This document shows, piece by piece, positions 51,539 through 61,794 of a stretch of DNA of 64,000 nucleotides. The notes beneath the pieces were generated by a model, which was not told where the DNA came from, made no database searches, and was given only the letters and a program-made list of their open reading frames with translations. The stretch comes from Rebecca billardiae RCC1528. Its lineage: Eukaryota; Haptophyta. Every line of letters starts with the position of its first letter. The first letter of the stretch is position 1. The stretch lies in contig OZ251236.1 of assembly GCA_965240325.2 (NCBI GenBank), positions 1,736,001 to 1,800,000 on the forward strand. The letters are read 5' to 3'. The translations under genes were made by a program, and so were the position numbers.

Positions 51539-52600
51539 CCCGGCGGCGCTGATGGCGGAGGATGCACCCAGGCGGCCTCGGCAGCTCACGCCCGGCCAGA
51601 CGGAGAGGGCTGCCACCGTGCCACGGCGGCCCGGTGCTTGGCCCAACCCGTGCGTCCGGTAGACTGCTCACTGCTCTTGGAGTCTTGGCGGACAGCCGGA
51701 CACGGCCTCACGCCCGGACCCGGGAATGGCATGCCGGGACCGGGAGGTCCGTCCCGGCTTTTCCAGGGGAGAGAGGAGGCTTGGCGACGCCTGTGCTTCC
51801 AAGCCGCGAGCATGACGACGAACACACGAGCCGATGATGGCCTAGACTACGAGGTGAATGCGGCCCGGCTAGGCACCATTTCACGGCGAGTGCTGCACTC
51901 CCTTACGGCACATGGCTCCGAACTGGCGAGCGTGCGCAGGGTGCGCAGGGGGAAGACGCGGATGGTCTCACGGCCGTGCCTTTGCCCAAAAGCTCCTACG
52001 TGGGCGTATTTGCAAATCATGCAAACCGAGCGCGGACTCGCATCGCCTGGTATGACGTTTTGCTGTCGGGGGGCGTGTGGACACGAACTGGGGCGTGTGG
52101 CACCGACTTCTGATGCCGCCTGCAAACTGTACGCCTTGCTGAATGGAGGCCGCGGACCTAACGATCGCTCGGACCTGCCAACTCGTGCTGAGCGGTACGG
52201 GATTGGTCCGGGTGGCAGGAGGCTGCATCCTTCATGGCTGCCGGCCGGCGAGGGCTCGCCTTTGGCGCGCTTGCGCGGGCAGGTGCAGGACGAGGATGAG
52301 TTCGGACCACCGTGACCGACCAAACTACCCGGACTGAATTAATCGTCCAGAATCGATCCATCGTGTTGCGTTTGGCCCACCCTCCCGGCGGTGGCCGTCC
52401 CGCCAGTAAGTCTTAATATAATAGTAACCGGCCTGAGTGTCGCCGGTCACCGTACACTACGACCGGCACCGCGCACCGCACTCCGCAGCGGCACTCGCGG
52501 TACGTGCCCTAACGGTATCGGCTGATATGATGATGAGAACTTTGCTGATGATATCAGGACGACGCTGGCCGGCCCCGCGAGGCGGAGTCACATCCGCCAG
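51539..52600. other. Intergenic region with a doubtful open frame
   Basis: About 1.06 kb of lower GC. A plus-strand frame at 51731-52315 (194 codons from ATG) has no recognisable domain and a composition unlike neighbouring genes, so it is not called as a gene. The 52410-52560 part is AT-richer. No repeat is obvious. Confidence 0.35.
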
Positions 52601-54789
52601 TCAGCTCGCCGGCGCGGTGCCATCCCGTCCACCGCCACCGCCGCCTCCGAGTCCGAGCATCTCGGCCGTCACGCGCAGCGTCGGCACGTCGGGCTCGGCC
52701 CCGTCGTCCGCCGCCTCCGCCGCCTTGGCCGCGGCCGCGCCCACCAGCTCGTCCAGCCGCTCGGTGCACACGTGCCGCGCGGAGCGGCCCGAGGCCAGCG
52801 CCTCCTCGACCAGCGCCTCGCGCGCGCACGGCTCGAGCAGCAGCGCCACGCCCTGCTCCGCCTCGCAGCGCTGCGCGCAGCGCGCCACGTCCGCGGCCAC
52901 CAGCTGCCGCCTGCGCGGCTCGAAGCCGGCGAGCAGCTCGGCCAGCACCTCGCGCGGCCGCGCCACGGTGCGCTCGTCGAGCTCGAGGTGGCAGAGGTCT
53001 GTGCACGGCAGCTCAAACTTGAAGGGACGCAGCACGCCCTCGAGCACGGTCACGAGGCCGCGCGCGCCCGTGCCCTCCGCCGCCGCGCGGCGCGCCACCT
53101 CGGCCAGCGCGCCGTCGGTCGCGTGCAGCTTGATGCCGTACCCGGCCAGCTCGCGCTCAAACTGGCGCAGCGCGGAGCCCCTCGACTCCTTGAGGATGTC
53201 GAGCAGCGCGCCCTGAGCACACGGCCACACGGCCACGCGGCACGGCGCGCACACCGCGCGCGCACACCGCGCACGGGGAGGGGGGCTCAGTGCCGCGCAC
53301 AGGGGGCGGCGTGCGCAGCCGAGGCGCTCCCGCGCCGCTGCCGCGCCCTCCCGCGCACGCACGCACGCACCTGGTCGAGCGTCTCGCAGCGCACGCGCAC
53401 CGGCAGCCTGCCCACCAGTTCCGGCTCCAGCCCCGCAGAGACGAGCGCGCCTGTCTCCACGACGGAGGCGAAGTCGGGCGCGGGGCCGCCCGCGGCGGGC
53501 GCGCCGCTCTTCGAGCTGGGCGCGGGCGCGGCGAGGCCGGGCACGTGCGAGAACGCGCCCGAGAAGATGAAGAGCACGTGCTTGGTGCTGAGCGCAGCGG
53601 GCGCCGACGACGCAGCGGCACCGGCCGAGCCGCCGCGCGAGCCGCCGCCGCGGCGCGCGCCCGCCTGCTGCGAGTGCGCGCCCGCGTCCAGCGGCACGTC
53701 CGTGTCCTCGAGCAGCTTGAGGAAGTTGTTCTGCACGTCGCGCGTGTGTATGTTGCCCCCGCCCCCGCCCCCGCCCCCCGCGCCTCCCCCTGCGCCTGCG
53801 CCTGCGCCTGCGCCGTGCGTGTGCGTGCACAGCTTGTCGACCTCGTCCACGTACACAATGCCGTGCTGCGCCAGCTGCACGTCTCCGCCCGCGGCGGGGA
53901 GGAGGTCGCGCACGAGGTCCTCGGGGTCGCGCCCGACGTACCCCGTCGCGGTGAACTTGGTCGCGTCCGCGCGCACGAAGGGCACGCCCACCAGCCGCGC
54001 GAGCGTGCGCATGAGGAAGGTCTTGCCCACGCCGGTGCTGCCGAGCAGCAGCACGTTCGGCTTGGTGTGCTCCTCGGAGAGGGCGAGGGAGGGGTCGGCG
54101 AGGCAGCGGCGCGCGTGGTTGTAGTGGTCGCACACCGCGACGGCGAGCACGCGCTTCGCCTCCGCCTGCCGGATCACCCAGCGGTCGAGCAGGTCCGCCA
54201 GCTCGCGCGGCCGCAGGTCGAAGGAGGCGATGCGCGCGAGCGCGGACGAGCCGCTGGGCGCCGCGCCCGAGGAGGCCGAGGGGCGCGGCGCGCCGACGTG
54301 CCGCGCGGCGCGCGCGTGCGAGGGGGGCGGCGCGTCCGCGCCCGCGCCGGGCAGCGCGGCCCACCACGCCGCGTCGCGCGCCGCGCCCGAGTCCGCGGGC
54401 GGCGGCTTGGCGCCCGAGTCTGCGCGTTCCTTGGCGGCTGAGCTCTCGTACGTGCGCACGCTGGACGCGTGCTCGGCGAAGCGGCGCGGGAGGCGGGGCG
54501 AGACGTCGGCCGCGTTCAGCCGCAGCAGATCCGCCAGCGTCATCGCCTCAGGACTCGCTGCGGGCGCCGCGTCGCCGCCATCGGCGCCGGCCGCCGGCGC
54601 GTCGGCCGCGTCGGCCGCCGCGCCACGCGCCGCGGCCGCGGAGGACGGCTTGCTCGCCGCGCGGATCTCGTGCGGCTTGGGCCGCGCGACATGGAGCGGG
54701 TTGTACGCACGCGCGGGTGCGCGCGCGATGGCGGGCCGACAGCGCGCTCGCCACGCCGCGACGTCCGCCACGAGCGCCGCGCTGCGCAT
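52601..54789 (-). CDS. ClpX-type AAA+ unfoldase, organellar, without IGF loop
   Basis: Exons 54789-53371 and 53212-52601 (158-bp GT-AG intron) give 676 aa. ClpX is a hexameric unfoldase of mitochondria, plastids and bacteria. Visible features: LLDRWVIRQAEAKRVLAVAV entry motif, P-loop GSTGVGKT at ~250-257, pore loop TGYVGRD, Walker B YVDEVDK at ~314, sensor-2 region GTGARGLVTVLEG. The N-terminus (MRSAALVADVAAWRARCRPA) is an Arg/Ala-rich presequence, probably mitochondrial. The zinc-binding N-domain is not seen. A Gly-rich run follows Walker B, the pore-2 loop lacks the usual SGEG, and no IGF/LGF tripeptide is present before GLEPELVGRLP. Docking to ClpP is therefore doubtful, as in fungal Mcx1. 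The 3' splice shift is supported by the domain continuing across it (ETLDQ then GALLDILKES). Confidence 0.9.
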
Positions 54790-55223
54790 CACAGCACCGC
54801 GCGCTGGCCCGCGATGCACGGCTGCCCTTCGATCGCGTGATGACGGCGATGCTCCGGGCGAGAAATATCGCACGCAGCTGCTGCGGAAAAAGGCTGAGCT
54901 GCTAGAAAAAGGAGGACGATTTGCGCGGTTGCGCCCGCGCCGGATTAATTAATTGCTGATCGCTGCGCGGTGACTTGATCACCACGCACTCAGCGCGAAC
55001 GCAGCAGCCGACTCCTCGCGTGTGCACACAGGCGCGAGCCGTTGTCAACTCGCATGAGTCGCCACTCCCCAGCATCGTTCGGGCATGGTCCGCCCCGCGC
55101 CTGTCACGCCACGCCCCATGACGCGGTCGCTGTCACAGTCGCTGAATCATGTGTCAGTCAGCCGGCACTGCTCCATGGAAAGGCCGTGGCGAAGAGCAGG
55201 CGGCACAGCGGCAGGTCCGACGT
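54790..55223. promoter_or_regulatory. Intergenic region upstream of ClpX
   Basis: 434 bp between the RAMP4 stop and the ClpX start, both on the minus strand. It should contain the ClpX promoter and the RAMP4 3' UTR. A TTAATTAATT tract sits near 54944. No other motif recognised. Confidence 0.4.
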
Positions 55224-55708
55224 CTACACCAGTGGTCGTGACGCCGAGTTGATGATCTGAAGGACGGCTGCGCGTGCGCGGCACCAGCGAGCGGCCCAGG
55301 GCGCCGAGGGCGGTGAGCGCTGCGCTCGCCCGGAGGCCGCGCGTACGCGCGCGCTCGCGCACCTGAGCCGACGATGACGAAGACGAAGAAGCCGAGCAGA
55401 TACGGGTTGATCGGCGACTTCTCCTTCTTGGGCTGCGCGCCGATCGTATCGGGTGGGGCATGCGCAGCGCGTGCGCTGTGAGCAGCGGCCCCGTGGCTCA
55501 CGCAAAGCGCCGCGCGCGGCGGCGCACCTCTGTTGGGCCAACCTGGCCGCGCTTCGTCACGTTGGAGTTGTAGCGAGCGCTCGCCACGCGCAGCTTTCGT
55601 GCGTTGTTCGACGTGCCCTGCGAACGCAGCGCGCGCGGGGGCGCACGGCGGTCAGTGCGAGGCGTGCGCGAGTTGCTGACGTGGCGGCGGCGTGCAACTC
55701 ACGGCCAT
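55224..55708 (-). CDS. RAMP4/SERP1-like ER translocon-associated protein, four exons
   Basis: Small tail-anchored ER protein that associates with the Sec61 translocon. The gene is assembled from four exons: 55708-55703 (ATGGCC only), 55617-55528, 55432-55363 and 55267-55224, with GT-AG introns of 85, 95 and 95 bp; the first donor is GTGAGT. The 69-aa product begins MAGTSNNARKLR, has the family's NVTKRGQVGPTE block, a PKKEKSPINPYLLG junction, one hydrophobic helix (LLGFFVFVIVGSAVLQII) and a short tail ending SRPLV. Length and order match RAMP4 proteins (~65 aa). Each piece is too short to stand out as an open frame, so the gene is easily missed. Confidence rests on three independent junctions all restoring the family sequence. 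Confidence 0.88.
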
Positions 55709-57210
55709 TGCTCCTGCGGTGTGGCGATGCAGTTCCGCAGTCGAGTGGAAGCCAAGTGTGTTACGCAGGGGAGTGGAAAGGCCACGCGGCCCTGATTGAT
55801 TACCTGAAACCCCCTTCCCGTTTCCCGTTACAAGACAAAGGCTCAAGTGATGGGATGCCTGCTCCTTGCACGCGCCCCGCGCTCGTGGAGCAATCTCTGT
55901 CGTCGGACGACCTCTCTGCGCACAGGGGCCGTGCTGCACAGCTGGTTCGCACTGGCGCGTGGTGCCGTAGCGCGACTCGGCCGACGTCGTGCCGACTGGA
56001 ACGCCCTCATGTCTTGATGGCTGCGCCATGGCAGGTCCGCTCTTTGGATGCACGCTCTGGCCACGGACGCACTACCTAGCGGGGCGAGCTCGGCGGATAC
56101 GTCCACCTTCGTGAGAGCGCGGCCATCTTGCACGCGCACTCGTACTAAGGCCTGCGCGCGGCCAGCAGAGCCAACTGTGCTGTGGGAAAATGCGTGCGTG
56201 CTAGTCCTCCCCTGCGCGACGCTTGACACGTGCGTCACCGAGAAGAGCCCGTTTTGCGCAGGGCGTGTTGCCAGTGGCAGGGGCTGCCAACTTTTCTCCT
56301 CTCCCGATCGCGCGTGCAAGCGCACGGTGCTCCACTTGCGCGACCCTCCTGCTGGCCTCAGCTCAGCGACTCGCGCGACCGCCGTGTCGATGCGATAACG
56401 ACCGCAGGCTTACGTGGCAGCTGACTAATCTACAGCAGGACCGCGAGGCCCAGCCGTATCGGTCCAGCGGCCTGGGCGCTGCGTCCGGGGCGCACTCTGA
56501 GGCAAAACTGCCGCCCGCGCGCGCTCGGCACGCGGCACGCGGCAGCAGGCGCCCGGTCGCCACACAAAGATGTGGCTCGGCGCCGCCCGCGGGTGGCGCG
56601 CCCGTCGGGATCGAGCAGCTAGGCGGTAGGCCGGTAAAGGGCCGGCGACTGTGCCTTTCCACTTGCTCCCAACGCATCACCCTGATGGCCAGCCATGGCC
56701 GGACGAGGTGAGTGCAATGGGCGCGTGCACTCAGTGCCGTGCCGACTGTCTCGGTCACTACCAGCTGGCCCTCGCCAGGCTGAAGATTTGTAGTGAGGAA
56801 GTTTTTCCGAACTCTCAAGATTCCCCGGCTACCGGAAGAAGCTGCTGTACAAAGATGCCGGTGTCCCAGCAAGGGTTGCTCGCCATGTCTTTTCCGATGT
56901 TCGCCACCCGTCCAAGCGACAATCGCGTCCGGACGCCCCTGCTGTCTCAGACGGGCCGGCGTACGGCAACCTGGGAGGCGCTATTGAGAGTGCATCCTGG
57001 GACGCCCGACCGACGCATATTGCGCTAGCTCGTCGACGATGGTGCGCGCGAGGGACGCCGAGCGCCCGCGACCGTCTCCGTCGGCAACGGTCGCGCGTCC
57101 CAGTACCCGCCCGCACGCGCCGCGCGCACGCTTGCGCGCACCAGCCTCCGCCGCTGAGCACGCCTGGCGCTCGCGCGCGCGCCCAATTGGCTCCACAGGA
57201 GTGGGGCCCT
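55709..57210. other. Gene-poor intergenic region
   Basis: 1.5 kb of mixed composition between RAMP4 and the cytochrome b5 reductase gene, which diverge, so it holds both promoters. Open frames such as 56651-57028 lack recognisable domains and typical codon use. No repeat or RNA gene recognised. Confidence 0.35.
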
Positions 57211-58410
57211 ATGACTGCGCCTGCGCTGGCAGGGATTGCGGCGCTCGCGCTGCTCGCGCTGCTGTACCAGAAGCTGGGGGGCGGCGGCTCGAAGAAGGGC
57301 CCGGTCTTCCTCAACAAGGAGCGGCAGTCCGTCACCCTCGCCGAGCGCACGATGCTCTCGCACGACACGGTGCGCTTCCGCTTTGCGCTGCCGACCAAGA
57401 ACCACATCCTCGGGCTGCCCGTGGGCAAGCACTTCAAGCTCTTCGCGCCCAACCCGAAGGTGCGCGCGCGCGCGCGCACGCGCGCCGCCGCGCGCGACCT
57501 CCGCCCAGCCCCGCCCGGGCCGCGCTGAGTGCGCCGCGCGCCACGCGTGCGCGTGCGCGCGTGCGCACATGCGCAGGGCAAGGTGCCCGGCCAGTGGAAC
57601 GGGCGCGAGGACCCCGAGGCCGACGCGAAGGAGATCGAGCGCAAGTACACGCCCACCTCGTCGGACGCGGACGTCGGCTACTGCGACCTCGTCATCAAGG
57701 TGCGCTCGCACGCGCCGCCGCCACGCGCGCGCGCGCGCGCCGCTGCGCACGGGCGTTCGCCGCCGCAGCGGCGGCCGGCGCGCGCAGCCGGCCACGCGCG
57801 CCCCTCCTGCCTCACGCGCGTGGTGGGCGCGCGCGTCGCGCGCGGCGTGCAGGTGTACGAGGGCGGCAAGATCGACCGCTTCCCCGACGGCGGCAAGATG
57901 TCGCAGTACATGGCCTCGCTGCGCGTGGGCGACAGCATGACGATCTCTGGCCCGTGGGGCATGAACGAGTACAAGGGGCACGGCCTCTTCAAGATCGGCA
58001 CCAAGGAGAAGCAGGTGAGCCACGTGGGCATGATGTCGGGCGGGACGGGGATCACGCCGATGCTGCAGGTCATCGCCGCCATCCTGCGCGACCCCACCGA
58101 CAAGACCAAGGTCTCGCTGCTGTACGCCAACCAGGCGGAGGGGGACATCCTCGTGCGCGACAGCCTCGAGGCGCTGCAGGCGCAGCACTCGGACCGCTTC
58201 GTCTCGCTGTGGTACACGCTCGACCGCCCGCCCGCGGGGTGGAAGTACAGCACGGGCTTCATCACCGACGAGATGATCAAGGCGCACCTGCCCGCGCCCG
58301 GGCCGAGCACCATCGTGCTGATGTGCGGCCCCCCGCCGATGGTCAAGTTTGCGTGCCAGCAGAACCTCGACAAGCTCGGCTACGCCAAGGACATGCAGGT
58401 GGCCTTCTGA
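57211..58410 (+). CDS. NADH-cytochrome b5 reductase
   Basis: Transfers electrons from NADH via FAD to cytochrome b5, for fatty-acid desaturation, sterol synthesis and related ER or outer mitochondrial membrane reactions. Exons 57211-57459, 57577-57699 and 57853-58410 (introns 117 and 153 bp, GT-AG) give 309 aa, the usual length. An N-terminal membrane anchor ([19 protein letters not shown]) is followed by the FAD-binding domain with [13 protein letters not shown], the FAD motif RKYTPTSSD (~105) and [15 protein letters not shown]. The NADH domain has [15 protein letters not shown] (~187) and [15 protein letters not shown] (~282) and ends in F, as is usual for the family. All signature residues are present, so an active enzyme is expected. 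The ATG at 57211 is used; the frame is open a little upstream without another ATG. Confidence 0.95.
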
Positions 58411-60420
58411 GAGCAGCACGGCACCAGGCCCAGCGGGCGCGCGGCGGCGGCAGGCGCGCGCTGCTGCGAAGCACGCCGGCGGCACCACCGGGCCCGGCGA
58501 GGCGCGGTCGAGCCGACTCGCAATGGCGGCACGCTGCGGCGTGCGGTGGCGGCTCCTGCTGCGCGAGCGGCATCGCGCCATCCGCATCACGCGTGTGCAG
58601 CTGCAAACAGCGGGACGGCACCACATGGCGTGCGCGCGTGCGCTCGGATGCGCACTCGGCCGTCGGCGAGTCGGCTCTGCCCCCTTGCTATTTATCGTCA
58701 GCGCAGGCCTCGTGCCATGGCCTGCTGGCTGCCGCTCGATGCGGGCTGAGCCTGAGCCTGAGGGCGGGAGTCGTCGCGGTCGTGCGACTCGTGCGTGATA
58801 AACTGTCGGCAACTGATCCACGTCGTGCTACAGTGCCGGGGATGTCGTCACGGGTAATTACATATACATATATACATATATACGGTAATAAATTAATAGA
58901 GAATCTCAACCTAGGTCGTATTATTGGGCTAGGTGGTCGGCTCGGATGCCCCATTTCTCGAAGTTGAAGTTATATCAATGGCTCCAGCCACATTGTCAGG
59001 GACGTCCACTGACCCCGTATGGGGGGGTGCATTTAGACGAACCCCTGGGAGCCAGGGAGCGATGAGGGTACCAATCGAAAGATCTCCGGGGCGGCGGACG
59101 AAGCCGCAGGTTCAAAACCGAAGCCGCAGACGATTTCGTATGTTTCTTTGTCCTTGAACGCGTCGTCACAGTCGAACACGGAGGACTCCATCGTGCTGAA
59201 CTTTTTTTGGGGCTCCCGGAGTGACCCGGACCGGTCTCTCGCACGATGGAGCTCCGCCGCCGAGCGGGCGAGGAGACGAGACGCCTTGGAGGCCTTGATC
59301 CGGGCGCATCCCCTGGTTGGCCGCGGCACCCTGTCGCGCTCGCGCCCCGGGTGCACCTTCGTGCACTGAGAGTCACCGATGGGCGAGAAGCTGCTCGTCG
59401 ACTCGAGCAAGCTGCGCGCTATCCGCGTCGAGCTGCTCGCGCCGGCGGCCACACCTCGCGGCGGTGCGGGCGTGCGCATGAGCTTGTCGGCTTCTAGCTG
59501 CTCGCGCCCCGGGCCGCGCCGTCAGCTCGTGGTGCCACGGGTATGCGCACGAGCTCGTGCTTGGCTGCAGCTCCTCAGAGGACTGCCACAGCTGGCTGGC
59601 TCAGAGCTTGTTCGCGAGTGCTGAGGTGCGGCGTGGCCTGCGCGGTGCGCCGCAGCGGTCAATGCGTTGCTCGATCCTGCACTGCGCTACGTCTTGACTC
59701 GCGAGGGAGGCGCCGATATCGGGGCTGTGTGCAATGCGTCATGGCCGCCCGGCGCAGAGCCGACGCCGCATGACGCAGCCCTCAGCCAACCGACCAGCGA
59801 ACACTCGGTCTGCTATGCGAATTCTGGCGAGTTGGGGCCTTATTGAGGCGTATTTGGTCCTTCGATCGGCTGGGGGGAGCCCCCCCCAGACCCCCCCAGA
59901 GAGTCTGAATGCACCCCTGCTGGACGTCCCGGACAGTGACCGGAGCCCAATCGGGGGTCGGAAGGGCTTCTGCTACTGTACGACTGCTGCATGGTCCACT
60001 TGGTTGACATCGTCTTCGGCTCGGGGCCACTGAGACGTAGACGTATAGTGTAAGTACTGTAACCGTAACGGGATTGCTGCCGCCTGCCGGCCGGGGGCCG
60101 GGGTGGACCGCAGGAGCCAGGAGCCTATCACATCGTCTGACGACGAATGCTGACGCGACCGGCCCGGAGGCGCGACAGGACGCGACTGAATGTCATCGCC
60201 CGATGATGACGATATATATATGACGACTCGCGCGCATCCGGTGTCCGTGAATCAGGCGTGAAGTCGTCGCGGACGCGGGCGCGGCGGGCCAGTCTCCGCG
60301 AAGGTTCTGCAGCGTGCCGCGCGCACGACGGGCGGCCGCCGACAGTTCGGGCATCATGGCGCGGTGCAAATGGCCATCACGCCGAATACGCCTGCCCGCG
60401 CGGGCAGCGCGACGACGCCC
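58411..60420. other. 2-kb gene-poor region with a possible degenerate element
   Basis: Converging intergenic region of ordinary to low GC, AT-rich at 58850-58930 (ATACATATATACATATATAC). Similar sequences in opposite orientation near 59000-59040 (GACGTCCACTGACC...GGGGTGCATTTAGAC) and 59905-59940 suggest imperfect terminal inverted repeats of a ~0.94-kb element. A 52-codon minus-strand piece (MESSVFDCDDAFKDKETYEI...) ends near 59034. No complete gene is supported. Confidence 0.4.
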
Positions 60421-61722
60421 TCACTGCTTCGACAGCCGCGGGGCGGCGCCGCGCGCGGAGCTGAGCCTGGAGCTGGCGGATGCCGAGGGCGCGTCCGCCT
60501 CCGACGATGCCGGCCCGGAGGACGGTCCGGGCGGGGGCTTGGCGGCGGCGAGGGCGAGCTCGAGCGAGTCGAGGCCGGGCTCGGCCCGCGGTGCGCCCGG
60601 CCACGGGTACACTGAGCCCGCCGCGAGCACGAGCGCGCCCACGAGCGTGGCGGCGCCGAGCGCGCGCGATGCGGCCAGCGCGCACAGCAGCGCGCACGCC
60701 GCGCCCGCCCAGCCAAGCAGCGCGGCGCAGTACTCCGCGCGCAGCCACGGCCGCGGCGGGCGCGCGGGCGGCGGCGGGTGCGCGGCGGCGGCGGCGCCGA
60801 GGCGCTCCGCGAGGAAGGCCTCCTTGCGCGCCCAGCGCTCCGCGAGCCACGCGCGCAGCTCCGCCGGCTGCGTGGGCAGCGCGTGCCGCGCGTGCCTCGT
60901 GACGTGCGCGTGCACGGCCGTGGGCAGCGTGCCGCGCAGCAGCGACCGCTCGGAGGGGCGCTCGGCGGGCGCGTCGGGGTGCGGCTCGTACCAGAGGTCG
61001 ACGTCGTACACCGCGTCGAGCCGCTCGCCCAGCGCGTGCACGCACGCCTCGAACCCCGCGCTGCGCGGGTGCAGCACGTGCTCGTACTCCGCCAGCCCGT
61101 GCGCGCGCGCGTGCGCCTGCGAGCGCGCCTTGTTGGCGGCCGAGAGGTCGGTGCCCTCGGGGAAGAGGAGGAGGAGGAGCGGCGCGCGGCGCTCGTGCGC
61201 GAGGTAGGCGAGCAGCGCGCGGATGCGCCCGAGGTCCGCCTCGCGGTTCCGCCGCGTGAGGAAGCAGAAGAGGAACGCCTGCATCGCCCAGCCGAACGCG
61301 GGCGCCGCGCGCAGCTCGGCCTTGAGCGCGATGCACAGCCGCGACGCGCAGCCCTGGCGGCAGGCGAGCGCCCAGAGGAACATCCAGTCGATGCGGCAGT
61401 GGTGGTTGCAGATCACTAGCGCGACGCGCTCGCCCGGCGGGCACGGGCCGCACCCGTCGCCGGACGCCACGACGCGCGCGCCGCCCAGCCACTCGAGCAG
61501 CGCGGCCGCGAGCGTGAACCACGCGCCCGCGACGCAGCGCGCGACGGCGCGGTTGAGGTCGCGCGCGGCGGCGAGGGGGAGCGGGAGGAGGATGAGCGCG
61601 CTCGGCAGCAGCACGTGCACCGAGCCGATCACCGCGGACAGCAGGAAGGCGACGAGCAGCAGCGCGCCGCGCGCGCGGTTGAGCGCCGCGCCCATGATGG
61701 CCGGCCGAGTCGAGAAGATCAT
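60421..61722 (-). CDS. LPLAT-family acyltransferase (AGPAT3-5/LCLAT1-like)
   Basis: Membrane lysophospholipid or lysophosphatidate acyltransferase. From the ATG at 61722 it is 433 aa; a second ATG at 61695 (MGAALNRARG) would give 424. Catalytic block I is NHHCRIDWMFLW (~106), the NHx4D variant of the LCLAT1/AGPAT3-5 group, which has N-H-x-x-R-x-D-W-M. Block III is LLLFPEGTDLSAANKARSQA at ~187, with the FPEGT and downstream Lys/Ser of this group. Spacing between blocks is normal. Hydrophobic helices occur near 16-50 and in the C-terminal third (AEYCAALLGWAGAACALLCA), then a Ser/Ala/Pro-rich tail. ER or mitochondrial-membrane glycerophospholipid remodelling is the likely role; substrate cannot be told from sequence. 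Start codons are 72 bp from a divergent gene. Confidence 0.9.
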   Translation of the reverse strand: MIFSTRPAIMGAALNRARGALLLVAFLLSAVIGSVHVLLPSALILLPLPLAAARDLNRAVARCVAGAWFTLAAALLEWLGGARVVASGDGCGPCPPGERVALVICNHHCRIDWMFLWALACRQGCASRLCIALKAELRAAPAFGWAMQAFLFCFLTRRNREADLGRIRALLAYLAHERRAPLLLLLFPEGTDLSAANKARSQAHARAHGLAEYEHVLHPRSAGFEACVHALGERLDAVYDVDLWYEPHPDAPAERPSERSLLRGTLPTAVHAHVTRHARHALPTQPAELRAWLAERWARKEAFLAERLGAAAAAHPPPPARPPRPWLRAEYCAALLGWAGAACALLCALAASRALGAATLVGALVLAAGSVYPWPGAPRAEPGLDSLELALAAAKPPPGPSSGPASSEADAPSASASSRLSSARGAAPRLSKQ

Positions 61723-61794
61723 CAAAGCCGGACTCACGTCACCGTGCGACTCCCGCGGGTGCGCAGCACACACCTGCCGTGTGCCCGCCCTCGG
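61723..61794. promoter_or_regulatory. Very short divergent intergenic region
   Basis: Only 72 bp separates the acyltransferase ATG (61722) from the divergent Cys-rich protein ATG (61795). If the second acyltransferase ATG is used the gap is 99 bp. Transcription starts probably overlap, or one promoter lies inside the other gene. Confidence 0.5.

Noticed and set aside
49970-52315. 781-codon plus-strand frame across the orphan gene and its upstream region
   Set aside because: Most of it is antisense to the gene at 50138-51538. The remaining part (51731-52315) has no recognisable domain.
56651-57028. 125-codon plus-strand open frame
   Set aside because: No domain, no splice context and codon use unlike the neighbouring genes; lies in the promoter region of the cytochrome b5 reductase gene.
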